The position numbers and the translations under genes are program-made. Shown here one piece after another: positions 10,657 through 22,129 of a DNA stretch of 64,000 nucleotides (position 1 is the stretch's first letter; the number at the start of each line of letters is the position of its first letter). Location of the stretch: positions 45,713-109,712 of the forward strand of contig WNNJ02001850.1 in assembly GCA_012934845.2 (NCBI GenBank). The letters run 5' to 3'. The notes beneath the pieces are model-generated. The model was not told where the DNA came from. It did no database searches and saw nothing but the letters and a program-made list of their open reading frames with translations. Origin of the DNA: Pomphorhynchus laevis (Eukaryota > Acanthocephala > Palaeacanthocephala > Echinorhynchida > Pomphorhynchidae).

Positions 10657-11361
10657 TCAGTGCCCCCAGAGGTGGCACCCATTGCAATGGGGGTATGTTA
10701 AGTCATCAGCATCAACGATATTGAAAGAAAGATTGTACCCCAGAAAGAGGTTACATTTGCTTTTAGCCAGACATTCCGCCTGATCGACTGCGGTAGAACA
10801 GAATGCTATTGGTATAGCCTGGCCTTTCTTGCCCAGGATTGGGCGAATATTATGAATTTTGAACTCAGATGTGAAAGCAATGATATATTCCTCCGTTGCG
10901 AAGGGCGGAAAATTATTAATTTTCAGAGTCGCCTGAATAGGCCTGTAAGTAGTTGACCCAAATTCTTTTAGGTGTGTTTCGAAAAATTCTAGGTACGATG
11001 CTGCTAGATCTGGAGAGCTGAAAGAAACCCGGATTTCGGAATCTAAATATTTTATCGAATTAAATAGAATTCTCTTCTTATAAGAGCTTGTAAACTCTCT
11101 CAGAAAAATATTGAAAAGATTCTTCCTTTCAAATGGTTGAAGAAGTCTGATTATTACCAGATTCACCACTTTAGGCACAGGAGGGAGTTCTCCATCCGTG
11201 CTTGAGATTAAAAAATTAGACGAAATAGGACTAACCTTGTTTTCTTTGGCTTGAAAATTCGATGTTACATTGGAAATACCTGAGTTCCGTTCCATATTAG
11301 CTTGATTTTGTAAGTTGTTTGAAGCACCGATGGTAAATTTTTTTACAATTTTTTCTGTCAT
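10657..11361 (-). CDS. LINE copy 1 ORF1 nucleic-acid-binding protein
   Basis: The likely start is the Met of MTEKIVKKFTIG; the open frame reaches 11463. The middle resembles Jockey-type ORF1 (LKINNFPPFATEEYI, DLTYPHCNGCHLWGH). A CCHC zinc knuckle (CNGCHLWGH then SSNC) is interrupted by a TGA right after its His. The frame continues past it with a second Cys cluster (CGVCSSS) to about 10430. The protein would bind the element RNA. Confidence 0.75.
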   Translation of the reverse strand: MTEKIVKKFTIGASNNLQNQANMERNSGISNVTSNFQAKENKVSPISSNFLISSTDGELPPVPKVVNLVIIRLLQPFERKNLFNIFLREFTSSYKKRILFNSIKYLDSEIRVSFSSPDLAASYLEFFETHLKEFGSTTYRPIQATLKINNFPPFATEEYIIAFTSEFKIHNIRPILGKKGQAIPIAFCSTAVDQAECLAKSKCNLFLGYNLSFNIVDADDLTYPHCNGCHLWGH

Positions 11362-11639
11362 GTTGCACGCCTTTTTGATATGGCTGATAAATAATTGCTT
11401 ACATGTTGATGGTAAGAACCTACATACAATCCATTTAGCCTCATCATTATAAAGATAAAGCAATTAAAAATGCTTCACCATTACTAAGTGTACGTACTGC
11501 ATTCGCAGTGTCATGTTTCCTAGTAAATATGCAACGTTAAAATTGATGGCATAGCGACTATGAAAAAGGTATGTGATTTTTAGACTTATGCGAATTGTAT
11601 TCAGTGCATTTACCACTGACATGAACTTTAATATTTAAA

Positions 11640-11880
11640 ATATTATTGACATTTTTGTCGTTAATTGTACTACTTTTCGCTTAATTGTGTATCCTCGAAA
11701 CTATTGCTGAATATTCCGGCATATTCAGAAATTAATAATAAAAAGGATTTTCTACAAAATATATTCAAAAATTGCATACTCGTTTTATAAATAAATAAAT
11801 AAATAAAGACTGTTAAATCAAGAAAAATACATACAATAAGTCACAAAAAACCAGTACAAGGATGACAGTTAATTAAGAAA
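11640..11880. other. AT-rich spacer with (ATAA)n tract
   Basis: The stretch between LINE copies 1 and 2 holds a short ataaataaataaataa run at about 11790-11806. It could be the A-rich tail of copy 2 read on the other strand. Confidence 0.5.
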
Positions 11881-13789
11881 CGAAGTATGACTTCTTTCTT
11901 CAGAAGCCTTCCAATCTTTACGGCCTCAAATCCAGGAGGATCTGAGACCCCCCCACAACCGATCCACCACGCCGCCTTCCGACTAAACCGCCCGTGGTAT
12001 TTCAGCCCTCGAAGAAACCAATCGGCGCGGATTATGCTGGGTAAACGAGATACGAGCAGTCTGAGAAAGCTTAGCCTTTACTCTAGGGACGTCCTCTAGA
12101 GAAGAAGACTAATTCCGAGATAGCCCAGGTACCCCAAAGGCGCACCTAGGTTTTCCCTTTCGATAACAGATGCTGTGCCCGTTTCAAGGGTCACCTAGAT
12201 TTCTTCAGGATACGTTTAATTCTACCCAAGTCAGCTTTCACCGACCAGTTCAACGTAACGGTGAACCACCGGTATTTTACTCCACTCGTGAAGAAGGTAG
12301 GAGTGGTTGATTAGTCAAAATGTAAGAGAGAGCAGAGAGTGCTAGTCTCTTAAGTTTTCGCTTTGCTGCAAGTGCACCATGGAAGAATGCCACCTGCGAT
12401 TTGGCGGAATTTGAAATAAGATTAGACGTGGGTAACTGGTCTTTTAATCTTAAAAAAGAAAGGGCTGATGTCCGAGACTAGGTATTTGCATCTGTGTCCA
12501 GAGAACAGGGCTATGGTATCATCAGCGTATACCACTAGACGTTGATCACGTTTAAATATTTTCAAGAGCTCAATGGAAGCATAAAGAAACAATATAGGAG
12601 AAAGAGGGGATCCTTGGGGCACACCCGTAATAGGGTAGAACTGACATGCATCAGGGTCGTCTTCATAAAATAAAAGCTTGGTGTACAATAGTATCTTCAC
12701 CCTGTTAACAATTCTCGAATGCAACCTTAGGGACCTCAAAGAAGAGATAACAAAGGAAATGGAGATGGGGTTAAATGCAGCAGAAAAGTCAAGGAAAACA
12801 GCCACTACTAGACGATGGCTATTATCCCGACAAAACTGCTTCACATCACCAACTGCTGAATGAGCTCAGCGACCTTTGACGAACCCATGACATCTGGGGA
12901 GATCAGATTACGCCTAATTAAATAGTCGCGGATTTTACGCGCAAGCGCTTTTTCGTAAATCAACGCGAGAACATTTTGAATCGAAATGGGTTTCAGATCT
13001 TTAGGGCATGAGCAGGATTTTTCTTAGGAATAAAAACTCGCTTACAAATATTGATGCCTGCTACATCGGATGGGGAGGTTAGAAGCATTGTGGCGGCCAC
13101 CTCTCTTCTCTAATCGGCTTTTAAATGCTGACAGACTCGAGAAGAAAGTGGAGCTACGGATTTGGAGGTGCCCGGAATAAAGGCCCAAGAGTTGAGAATA
13201 TCTGTAGCAGATAGATCCCTACTCCTGAAGTTTCCCCAAGGCGGGATTGGTTGAGGTGATTGCGTGGTTCCATAGTTGTGTAGGGCTAGTGACTCCTCTA
13301 AATTGTTTTCAAGGCCTATACTACCGATCCAACCCAATGCCCTATCCTTCCAACAAACAAACTTCTCATTCTTAAATATCTTTCAAAACGAAGACTGAGA
13401 ATGGTTAAGAAGAGCAATACTCGCCCTATCCCTATTCAGCTGGAACCTATATCTAGTGCTCCAGTATTCATTCGAGAGGGCCTGTTTGGTGGAAGCAGAG
13501 AGATTAGGGAAGTTCAGCAAATTTTCAAGGACATTGAGTTTCGTCTGAGTGGGATTGTATATGCGACCTTTATAGGTAGTTGATATAATCGCGGTAACTT
13601 ACGAAAAGAGGTATGTATTAAATTCAGTAAGACTCTCATTTCCCATTCTAGGAAAGAGTCGGATAGTTGTCTGGAAGAAGGCAACTCTGATCGGATCAAA
13701 ATGAAACCTCCTTCGTAGCAACGTATCTTCCTCAATTCTCCAACAAATAGGGTCAGGAGAGGTGGACAGTTGTTGGCGCGACTGCTCCG

Positions 13790-14347
13790 TCAACAATTCA
13801 TTAACAATTGAATTTGTTGATGTGCAATGAATGGTGGGTGACGATGGTTTGTGAATAAGATAACCGTTCCTAGCTCTACAAAGTGATGCATTGATCCAAC
13901 GACCATTCTGTCATTGAAGTCCCCAAGAATCAAGTCATAGCCGCCATCAATATTACCATACAGGAGGTCACGGTTATTGTGAATCTTCCCTGGACGTATG
14001 TAGACATTGGCTAGACTGAGGCGTTTACCGTTCTTACAGAGTGAAACTACCAAACAAGACATGGCTGGACACGAGTAATTTAAAAGGAGGGAGGACCTTA
14101 AGGAGCACTTAACTAAGGTCAAGAGTCCTAGAGATGAGGAGGAGTAAGGTGGGGTTATGTACAGAGTATAGTGGGAACAGATATGCTTGGGGATAAATCG
14201 AGTAATGTCCTGGGGAAGACGGATAGACCGCGTCTCCTGAAGGACTATAACATCTGCATATCTACCAAATAAAAGTCTAAGGGCAGAATCACCTCCTGAA
14301 TTCCACTGAAGGATACTCAGTGAAAAAGGCCCACGAGTACACTGCAT
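13790..14347 (-). pseudogene. LINE copy 2 ORF2 endonuclease domain
   Basis: Starts MQCTRGPFSLSILQWNSGG, with VIVLQETRSIRLPQ and LILGDFNDR conserved. It goes out of frame near 13790. Confidence 0.7.
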
Positions 14348-14727
14348 TGTGATGGATTAGTTGGATGGGGATTGCCTACCTAGACAAAGCTAGGTGCAGG
14401 AAAGGTTGCCCTTCTCGCCACTAGCCCCCTCCTGGGAAGTTACTTGCCTTTGGGCAGTATTTTCATTTCCCCTATTAGTCATCTTTCGGATTAACTTCCC
14501 AATCTTGATCGGGGGACGGCATGGGCCGAAGCCCCTCTGTGTCGACTCCAGAACCGAGGAAACAGGAAGCACAGAATCGGTCCCGATAACAGTAAGGATA
14601 GAGCGTACAAACTCCTACATCTGCCGAACAGCATTCGTATTCTTTACGCCAATAGTCCGTAGAATGCCAGCGTCATCCATACGTGGAGCTGCAGCAACCG
14701 TGAAGGACTTGGCAAGATTGGACGGTT

Positions 14728-15414
14728 TCAACAAAAATAACTTTCTATAATTTTTGAATAGAGAGCACTTCCTGCTCCCATCTGGATGCCCCCCCCCGCA
14801 ATTCGAGCAGGAAGATCGGCTTTGCAGCGATCGGTAGTTGCAAGAGAAGAACAGCTGACAGAGCTACAGACCCCACACGAAGGGGTCACACTGCAGCTTG
14901 AGGCCAAGTGTCCCCATTTGTGACACCGTCTGCAGTGGGGATAGGTCAGATCATCCCTCTCTGTGATAGTGAATTTTATATTGGAACCCATAAAGGGATT
15001 CGGCGCAAAATAGGACAAGGACTTAGCAATATTTACGGGAGCATTGCAAAAGCCAACCGAAATAGGGTTCCCGTCCCTACTCCGGATTGACCTCAGATGA
15101 TTGACTTTGAATTTAGCCATAAAAGAGCGTATATCTTCTTCCATTGAGCAGGGAAGATTTGAAACTTTAAGAGAGGCCAGGATAGGCTTGGATGAGATTT
15201 CACCATATTCAGCTAAATTGGCGAAGAAGTACTCCATGTAGTTTGCGGCGAGGTCATTGGAGACAAAAGACATCTTCACCTCCGCAGGGTGTAACCCAAC
15301 AAAATTAAATAGAACCCTGTTCAGAAACTGTTTGGTGAAGGATCTCAAAAATTTATTGTAAATATCGTGTTTTTCAACCGGTTTTTTAACTTTTATTATC
15401 AACAAATTCTTCAA
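14728..15414 (-). pseudogene. LINE copy 2 ORF1 middle and zinc-knuckle region
   Basis: 228 residues. ILASLKVSNLPCSMEED parallels copy 1, followed by DDLTYPHCRRCHKWGHLASSC and a second cluster CGVCSS. The knuckle interrupted in copy 1 is whole here. The N-terminal part continues in another frame at 15411-15608. Confidence 0.7.
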
Positions 15415-15629
15415 TTTAGGGATGGCGGAAACACCTCCCTATCACCTGAGACCATAGGAAAATTACTAACCTTGCTACTTGAATGATTCGTAGTTAGATT
15501 TATTTTTATTTCATCTTTTTTCTTAGGATAATCGTGGATTTTAGAATGAATACAGGCAAAATTGTTGCTATCGTTTGATAGCTCAGACGATACTTGTACA
15601 CTACACATTTTTGCTATTCAGGAATACTC

Positions 15630-18600
15630 GTTTTTAATTCAGGAATATACTAAGAATTTGTGGTATTTGCGGTCACAGAGTTGTACAAATGCTGCTGGCG
15701 GGAAGTGTGATGCACTCCCGAAATGTTCGAACTGTGGGCGGGACCATCACGCTTGGTCCCGTAAATGTGATGATTTCAAAAAATACAGAGATAGATTCTG
15801 CTCTTCCTTCCAGGTGAATAAAGAGACTGCTAGTTTCTCTGTAAGTTTCTCAATGATGTCCGACAAGGACATCATCCGGCTCTTTGCATTGCAAAAACAA
15901 TCAATTCTACAACAGATTGAGAATTTAATCAATCACAAATTATATCTCCTGTATACAGCACCTTAAATTGTCAGACCTATCGCAATGGCAAATCTAAGAA
16001 GCGGGGATATAAGCTCATACCGTACCTCCAATCAAAGTTGGGAGATTACTGAATGTGAAAGGCATGGCCTTATCAGTAGATGAAGATATTGCCCGTGGGC
16101 AAATGCCCACCTTGGATAGTGCTAGTGGCAGGAAGGGTAACCTTCCTGCTCCTAGCTCTGTCTAGGCTGGCAATCCCCCATCCAACTAATCCATCACAAT
16201 GCATAGTACTCGTGAGCCTTTTTCACTGAATATCCTTCAGTGGAATTCGGGATGTGCTTCTGCCCTTAGACTTCTATCTGGTAGATATGCAGATGTTATA
16301 ATCTTTCAGGAAAACGCGGTATATCCGTATCCCTCAGGACATTACTCGATTTATCCGTAAGCACATTTGTTCTCACTATACTTCTTACATAACCCCGCAT
16401 CACTCCTCTTCATCTCAAGGTCTTATAACCTTAGTTAAATGCTCTTAAAAATCTTTCCTCTTGCTAAACTACTCTTGGCCAACCCTGTCTTGTTTTGTTA
16501 TATCACTCTGTAAGAACGGTAAACGCCTCAGTCTAGCTAATGTCTACATCCTCCCAGGTGAGATCCACAAGAACCGTGATCTCCTGGATAGGATTATTGA
16601 TAGCGGTTATGGCATGGTACTTGGTGATTTCAACGACATAACTGGTCGTTAGGTTAATGCAGCACTCTGCAGAGCCAAGAACGGTTACCATATTCATAAA
16701 CCACCATCCCCCACCTTTCACTGCACATCAACGAATTTACTCTTCGACTTACTGCTGCTACACAAGAGGTGGTTATTGAAACCTCTCTGTACGAAGCAGT
16801 CCGGACAATATCTCTTCACCTCCAATGACTTAATTCGTTGGCGGATAGAAGAGGATACGCTGCTTTGAAGGAGATTCCACTTTGAGCCTATCAGAGTTGC
16901 TTTCTTTCAGGCAGCTAATCAACACTTCCCCCAAGCTACCGCGATACTTTCGATTGCATATAAAGATCGTATTTACAGTTCCACTCCGACAATACTCAAG
17001 ACTTTAGCATACATGCTCCGTCTTCCCAATCTCTTTGCTTCTGCCAGGCAATCTCTCTCGAAAGAATATTGGAGCACTAGATTTAGGTTTATCTGGGTAA
17101 GGATAGGGCAAGCATTGCTTCCCTGAATCCAACTCAGTCTTCTTTCTGGAAGATGTTCAAGAAAGAGTAGTTCGTTTGTTGGAAGGATAGATCCTTGGGT
17201 TGGATTGGTAAAATAGGTCTCGATAAAGTTTTGTAGGAGTCACTATCCTTACATAATTATAAAGCCACGCAATCATCCCAGCCAATCCCGCTCCGGGGAG
17301 ACTTCAGGAGTAGAGACCTAGCTATCACAGATATCCTTCACTCCTAGTGGCTTCTTCCGGGCACCTCCAAATCCGTCGCTCCACTCTCTTCTCATGTCTA
17401 TCAGCTTTTGACAGCCGAACAAAGAAGAGAAGTGGCCGTCAAAATGCTATTAGCCACCCCTTTCGATGTGGCCGGCATCAACATTAGTAGACGAGTTTTT
17501 ATTCCTAAGAACAATCCAGTCTCGTCCCCTAAAGACCTGCCGCCCATTTCGATTCAGAATTCCCACATCTTCATTTACGAGAAAGCGCTTGCGCTAAAAT
17601 CCGCGACTATCTAAGTAGGAGAAATTTAAACCCACCAGTTTGCCATGGGTTCGTCAAAAGTCGCTGAGCTCATTCAGCAGTTGGTGATGTGAAGCAGTTT
17701 TGTCGGGATAATAGCCATCGTCTAGTAGTGGCTGTTTTCCTTGACTTTTCTGCTGCATTTAACCCCATCTCCATTTCCTTTGTTATCTCTTCTTTGAGGT
17801 CCCTAAGGTTGCATTCGAGAATTGTTAACAGGGTGAAGATACTATTGTACACCAAGCTTTTATTTTATGAAGACGACCCTGATGCATGTCAGTTCTACCC
17901 TATTACAGGTGTGCCCCAAGGATCCCCTCTTTCTCCTATATTGTTTCTTTATGCTTCCATTGAGCTCTTAAAAATATTTAAACGTGATCAACGTCTAGTG
18001 GTATACGCTGATGATACCATAGCCCTGTTCTCTGGACACAGATGCAAATACCTAGTCTCGGACATCAGCCCTTTCTTTTTTAAGATTAAAAGACCAGTTA
18101 CCCACGTCTAATCTTATTTCAAATTCCGCCAAATCGCAGGTGGCATTCTTCCATGGTGCACTTGCAGCAAAGCGAAATCTTAAGAGACTAGCACTCTCTG
18201 CTCTCTCTTACATTTTGACTAATCAACCACTCCTACCTTCTTCACGAGTCGAGTAAAATAACGGTGGTTCACCGTTACGTTGAACTGGTCGGCGAAAGCT
18301 GACTTGGGTAGAATTAAAAGTATCCTGAAGAAATCTAGGTGATCCTTGAAACGGGCACAGTATCTGTTATCGAAAGGGAAAACCTAGGTGCGCCTTTGGG
18401 GTACCTGGGCTATCTCGGAATTAGTCTTCTTCTCTAGAGGACGTCCCTCAGATTAAAGCTAAGCTTTCTCAGGCTCCTCGTCTTTCGTTTACTTAGCATA
18501 ATCCGCCTCGATTGGACTCTTTGGGGTGGGTGGAGTGAAAGACAACGGTTGGTTTAGCCGGGGGGGTTACATGTTGGATTGGTTGGAGGGCTAAGATCCC

Positions 18601-18650
18601 ACTGGACTTGAGGCCATGATGGTGAAGAAGAGATAAACAGAAAGGAAGAA
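15630..18650 (+). mobile_element. LINE copy 3 (same family), inverted relative to copy 2
   Basis: Plus-strand copy whose 5' end is truncated and sits back to back with the 5' end of copy 2 near 15620. ORF1 survives only as the zinc-knuckle tail (15660-15966; CDALPKCSNCGRDHHAWSRKC). The endonuclease begins at ATG 16199 (SLNILQWNSG) and RT pieces lie at 17408-18240. Many breaks. Confidence 0.8.
17650..18470 (+). pseudogene. LINE copy 3 RT core, near-identical to copy 2
   Basis: The 140-codon frame 17689-18111 encodes exactly the same protein as 12844-12422 on the other strand. It has DFSAAFNPIS, GVPQGSPLSPILF, VVYADDTIALF, and the same off-frame tail IKRPVTHV. Only about a dozen base differences occur across roughly 800 bp. 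Confidence 0.85.
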
Positions 18651-19200
18651 AGAATGTTGAAAAGATTTGGTTTTTCTGTCATGTTATTCTAGTTTTCATT
18701 TAATAATTGTTATTTGTTTAACAAAGTCCTTATTTATAAAAATACAGTATGAAAGTCCCAGTATATACCAAGCATACAGTTTGGTACATACATAAGTGTT
18801 TGTTGATCTCAAATTCTAAATTAAAAAATGATTAGCCGCCGTCAAATTTAGTTTTCGCACATCCCAGTAAATTACAAAAGTAAATTTTATATCAAAAGTG
18901 AACAAATTCTACTTTTCTGATAATTCTAGCAGCAACTAGTGAAATATAAAAATACATGAGTGCTTATTGATTTGCTCCGAAAATCCGAAATCAAATGTTT
19001 ATAATTTATTTGAAATAATTTTAAATTTTAAATACATGTAAAATCTCAAAACAATTCTTTGAATAATTTTAAAAAATTGGTGTTTTTTAAATTTTAAATT
19101 ATAGTCTACAAGTTACTAACCGCAAATGGCTGTTTCAACTGTTCACAAATTTTGTTTTCAAAACATTAAATATCAAAATATATCCACGCATCCAAACCGG
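18650..19200. other. AT-rich stretch, nothing recognised
   Basis: Low-complexity AT-rich sequence downstream of LINE copy 3. No coding frame or repeat family was recognised. Confidence 0.5.
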
Positions 19201-19975
19201 AATTAACAATCCAATTCAACAGCAGCTTTTTGAAGTGGCGATAGCTAGCAGTACTGGCAAGGTCCACAGCTTACAAATTCAAAATATTCAAAGAGCGGAA
19301 GGAAAGCCTACTCACACTCCTGACTTTAAACAGCGCGAGAGAGTGGCCTCTGCTACTCGAATTGCGTAATTGTATACAATATGATGTGATACCTTTCGTT
19401 CCATGAACCAAGAGCCACATCTTCAGCTTTGGTGGATGGGAAAGTTGTTGTGATGCAGTACTCCACGTTTGGGCGGACAATATAGATGTTTGAATAGTTT
19501 CAGCTTAAGTTTAGCAAATATGTTCTTTATACAATACAGAGACTTTATTGTTTTACCATAGATATAATCGGTATTCGGTCTAGTCTTGAGATCGTTATAT
19601 AAAATGATTACAAGGTCTCTGTGCTCAGATATAATGCCAAACTTCTGACATCCTAAATAAAAGTCAAGATCAGGTTTACCGTTGCCAAGCTTCATATGGA
19701 CAAATTTGGCTACATTCATGATCATAATTGTAGCAGTACTCCAGTTATATATTGTGTGAAGATCGTGCTGTAGACGCCTCCCCTGTGGGTCGGAAATTCT
19801 ATCGCACCATACTTTCACATCGTCAGCAAATTCCAAGCATCGACTATTTATGTATGAGAGCAGATCATTTAGAAATATAATGAAAAACAAGTGACCATAA
19901 TCGTTATTTAAAATAATGGTGTAATTATTACTTGCATTACATCTTCTGTTGTGGCACAATATTATCCTCACAGGT
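19200..19975 (-). pseudogene. LINE RT fragment (Jockey/CR1-like)
   Basis: Minus-strand pieces with FFIIFLNDLLSYINSRCLEF, ADDVKVWCD (catalytic ADD), ISEHRDLVIILYNDL and, in another frame, KMWLLVHGTKGITSYCIQLR. This is the RT palm-to-thumb portion of a different LINE family, related in pattern to 54823-55476. It is 5'-truncated at the tandem repeat that begins at about 19943. Confidence 0.7.
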
Positions 19976-20022
19976 ATTGTTCCTATTCTTGATACAGCAG
20001 GACGCTACTAATCAGTCTGGGT

Positions 20023-20069
20023 GGGTCTCATCAGCTGCTGGTCCAGACCTACATTTCACGTTTCGACCC
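20023..20069 (-). ncRNA. Hammerhead-like ribozyme core, unit A
   Basis: Minus strand: GGGTC, GAAAC, GTGAAATGTA, a 15-nt hairpin-like stretch, CTGATGA, GACCC. GGGTC and GACCC would form stem II, AC..GT a short stem III, and GUA the cleavage triplet. The order is that of a hammerhead with stem II open. Compared with units C and D (GGACC/GGTCC) two stem II pairs change together. Stem I next to the core is weakly paired, so activity is uncertain. Confidence 0.5.
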
Positions 20070-20418
20070 TTATTATCTGCTTTCTCCGTACACTGATGCT
20101 GATCGGATTTGAACTTAGGACGTCTGTATCTTGATTCAACGCTACATCTACTTGGCTAGCTGCTCCAGTTGTGTAGATATACATTGTCGTATATTACTTC
20201 CAGAAGGAGATCGTATTCTAACGATCTATTAGAAACCTACCTAGTTGTGTGATCCGTTAGCCGGATCACTGCTTTTCATGCTGTCACTTGCAATGAATGT
20301 TTTTAATTTAACTTGATTACATCTGTGAGCTGAAATTCTTCTGATTGTGGCACGACATTATCCTCACAGGTATTGTTCCTATTCTTGATACAACAGGACG
20401 CTACTAATCAGTCTGGGT

Positions 20419-20465
20419 GGGTCTCATCAGCTGCTGACCCAGACCTACATTTCACGTTTCGACCC
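20419..20465 (-). ncRNA. Hammerhead-like ribozyme core, unit B
   Basis: The same block as unit A, 396 bases further on. All core words are kept (GGGTC-GAAAC, ATGTA, CTGATGA-GACCC). The middle reads GGTCTGGGTCAGCAG, where CTG/CAG can pair; an alternative pairing is GTCTGGGT with ACCCAGAC just downstream. Confidence 0.5.
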
Positions 20466-20794
20466 TTATTTTCTGCTTTCTCCGTACACTGGTGCTGATC
20501 AGATTCGAACTCAGGACGTCTGTATCGCGATTCAATGCTACATCCACTCTGCTGGCTGCTCCAGTTGTGTAGATATACATTGTCGTATATTACTTCCAGT
20601 AGGGGATTGTATTCTATCGATCTATTAAAAACCTACCCAGTTGTGTGATCCGCTAGCCGGATCACTGTTTTTCATGCTGCCACTTGCAATGAATGTTTTT
20701 AATTTAACTTGAATGCATCTGTGAGCTGAAATTCTTCTGTTTGTGGCACAATATTATCCTCACGGGTATTGTTCCTATTCTTGATACAGCAGAA

Positions 20795-20890
20795 GAATTT
20801 CAAATTGCGCGATGACAACCAAATTATAGAGTTCGTAAAGCATTATACTTATCTAGGTGTTATTCTCTCTACTCGATGGACGTTTGCTGA
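20795..20890 (+). pseudogene. LINE RT thumb scrap
   Basis: Plus-strand reading NFKLRDDNQIIEFV, HYTYLGVILSTRW has the YLG-type motif that follows the RT catalytic site in LINEs. About 32 residues remain. Confidence 0.5.
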
Positions 20891-20999
20891 AACGTGAGAA
20901 GGGCGAGAAACAAAATAGCATCGAGATCATGGCCAATAGGAAATATAGTTTTGGTTCAGTGAATACTACTGAACATGTTTTCTTTAGATTTCTTATTAT

Positions 21000-21900
21000 T
21001 AAATATTATTAATTAATAATTATTATTAATTGATAATTATTACCTTAGAATATTTATAAAGCTACTGTAGCCTTTTGGCATGGGGCGAAGACAAAAGTAT
21101 AAAAATACACAAATAATGAAATATAAATAAAACAAGAACCATTCATGAAATTAAAAAAGTTATTTACTTTGAATTATCATTCAATTGTTCTACAGCTTAA
21201 CAATTGCATTGATATTAGCCGATGTGGATAAAGGATGTTGGTAAGGTGGTCACGTAGCGAATCAATTTGCTGGTGTAACAATTTGGAACGAGCAGGGCAA
21301 TAAATTAGGTGAGAGATGGGTAGACATTAGATATTACAAAATTTAGAGAATAATTCGAACAATCGTGACATGTTATATAGATTATGCTATGCTTGTCGTG
21401 ATACTCGTGTATTTGATCGCGGACAATAATTTGTCTTTTCTTTGCGTATGGTTTATGTAATAATGATTTAAAGGTAGATTAGGATGAGGGTAATTTCAGG
21501 GTCGATTGCAAAGAGCTAAGCAGTAAATCTTTCAGTGTGTTGTTTGAATACGAATGTTTCAGGGATACGAGAATGTTGTCGATAGTCTACTGGTAGTGAT
21601 TTAATTGATATAATGATGCAAAAAGCGTGAAATGGATATTGGGCGATAGACCAAGGACTTTTTTGATGAAGCGCTATTTACATGCATCTTATTGCTTAAA
21701 GTCGATACTTGAAAGGTTATAATATATTATGGGTAGAACGTAATCAATAATTCAAGTATATTCTATAAACATATAGAACATATATAACATATTCTATTTA
21801 ATATATTCTATATTTCAAGCATATAATATTTCAAACATATTGTATATAATATTTTATCTTCTCCTTTTTCTTCAACGTTTGTTCTGCTTCGTTACAGAAT
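21000..21900. other. Unassigned repeat-like DNA
   Basis: 21060-21740 has less biased composition than its flanks and many stops in every frame. On the minus strand it vaguely resembles a decayed LINE tail, but no motif is convincing. 21750-21860 is low-complexity (atattctat repeats). Confidence 0.4.
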
Positions 21901-21916
21901 CCGCGGTAATTATAAA

Positions 21917-21990
21917 GAATTGAAAACAATATGTAACGATAATATTAGAAACATTATAGAAACTGAATGCAATTGTAAAAGTCTTAATTT
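21917..21990 (+). pseudogene. Naiad PLE linker scrap (CxC region)
   Basis: Plus-strand reading KTICNDNIRNIIETECNCK matches the linker at 4600-4670 almost exactly, including the CNC motif. It ends abruptly after SLNF. Confidence 0.7.
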
Positions 21991-22129
21991 CTTTTTTTTC
22001 ATTTACAATTTTTTACAAATAATCAATAATTATTTTATACAAATTACAAAATTACAAGAATATTTAATACGTTCTACAGCCAGATTTACGTCCCCCATAG
22101 ATGCAACAAACGCTCTAAGATTTGCATCA

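Larger units (their letters stand above)
7780..11463 (-). mobile_element. LINE copy 1 (Jockey/R1-like), nearly intact
   Basis: A two-ORF non-LTR retrotransposon on the minus strand: ORF1 with zinc knuckles (11361-about 10430) and ORF2 with APE endonuclease plus RT (10095-7858). Each ORF is broken by one obvious in-frame stop. It is the best preserved of three related copies in the window. The 3' flank near 7790-7850 is A/T-rich. No target-site duplication was identified. Confidence 0.85.
11780..15620 (-). mobile_element. LINE copy 2 (same family), decayed
   Basis: The same organisation as copy 1 but with many frame breaks. ORF1 pieces are at 15608-15411 and 15414-14728, the endonuclease at 14347-13790, and RT pieces at 13337-13110 and 12844-12422. 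ORF1 ends with two zinc knuckles (CRRCHKWGH, CGVCSS). A stretch at about 12080-12880 is nearly identical to copy 3 and shares its defects, while the rest differs by roughly a fifth. Confidence 0.8.
19943..20797 (-). repeat. Tandem repeat, about 395-bp unit, with hammerhead-like cores
   Basis: The word cttctg.ttgtggcac recurs at 19943, 20338 and 20734, so two full units and a start of a third are present, roughly 93 percent alike. Each full unit holds the hammerhead-like block described separately. The tail of each unit includes 'gccggatcactg' and 'cacttgcaatgaatg'. No coding frame. Short units in tandem with a self-cleaving motif are the hallmark of metazoan retrozymes and schistosome satellite repeats. 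Confidence 0.8.
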
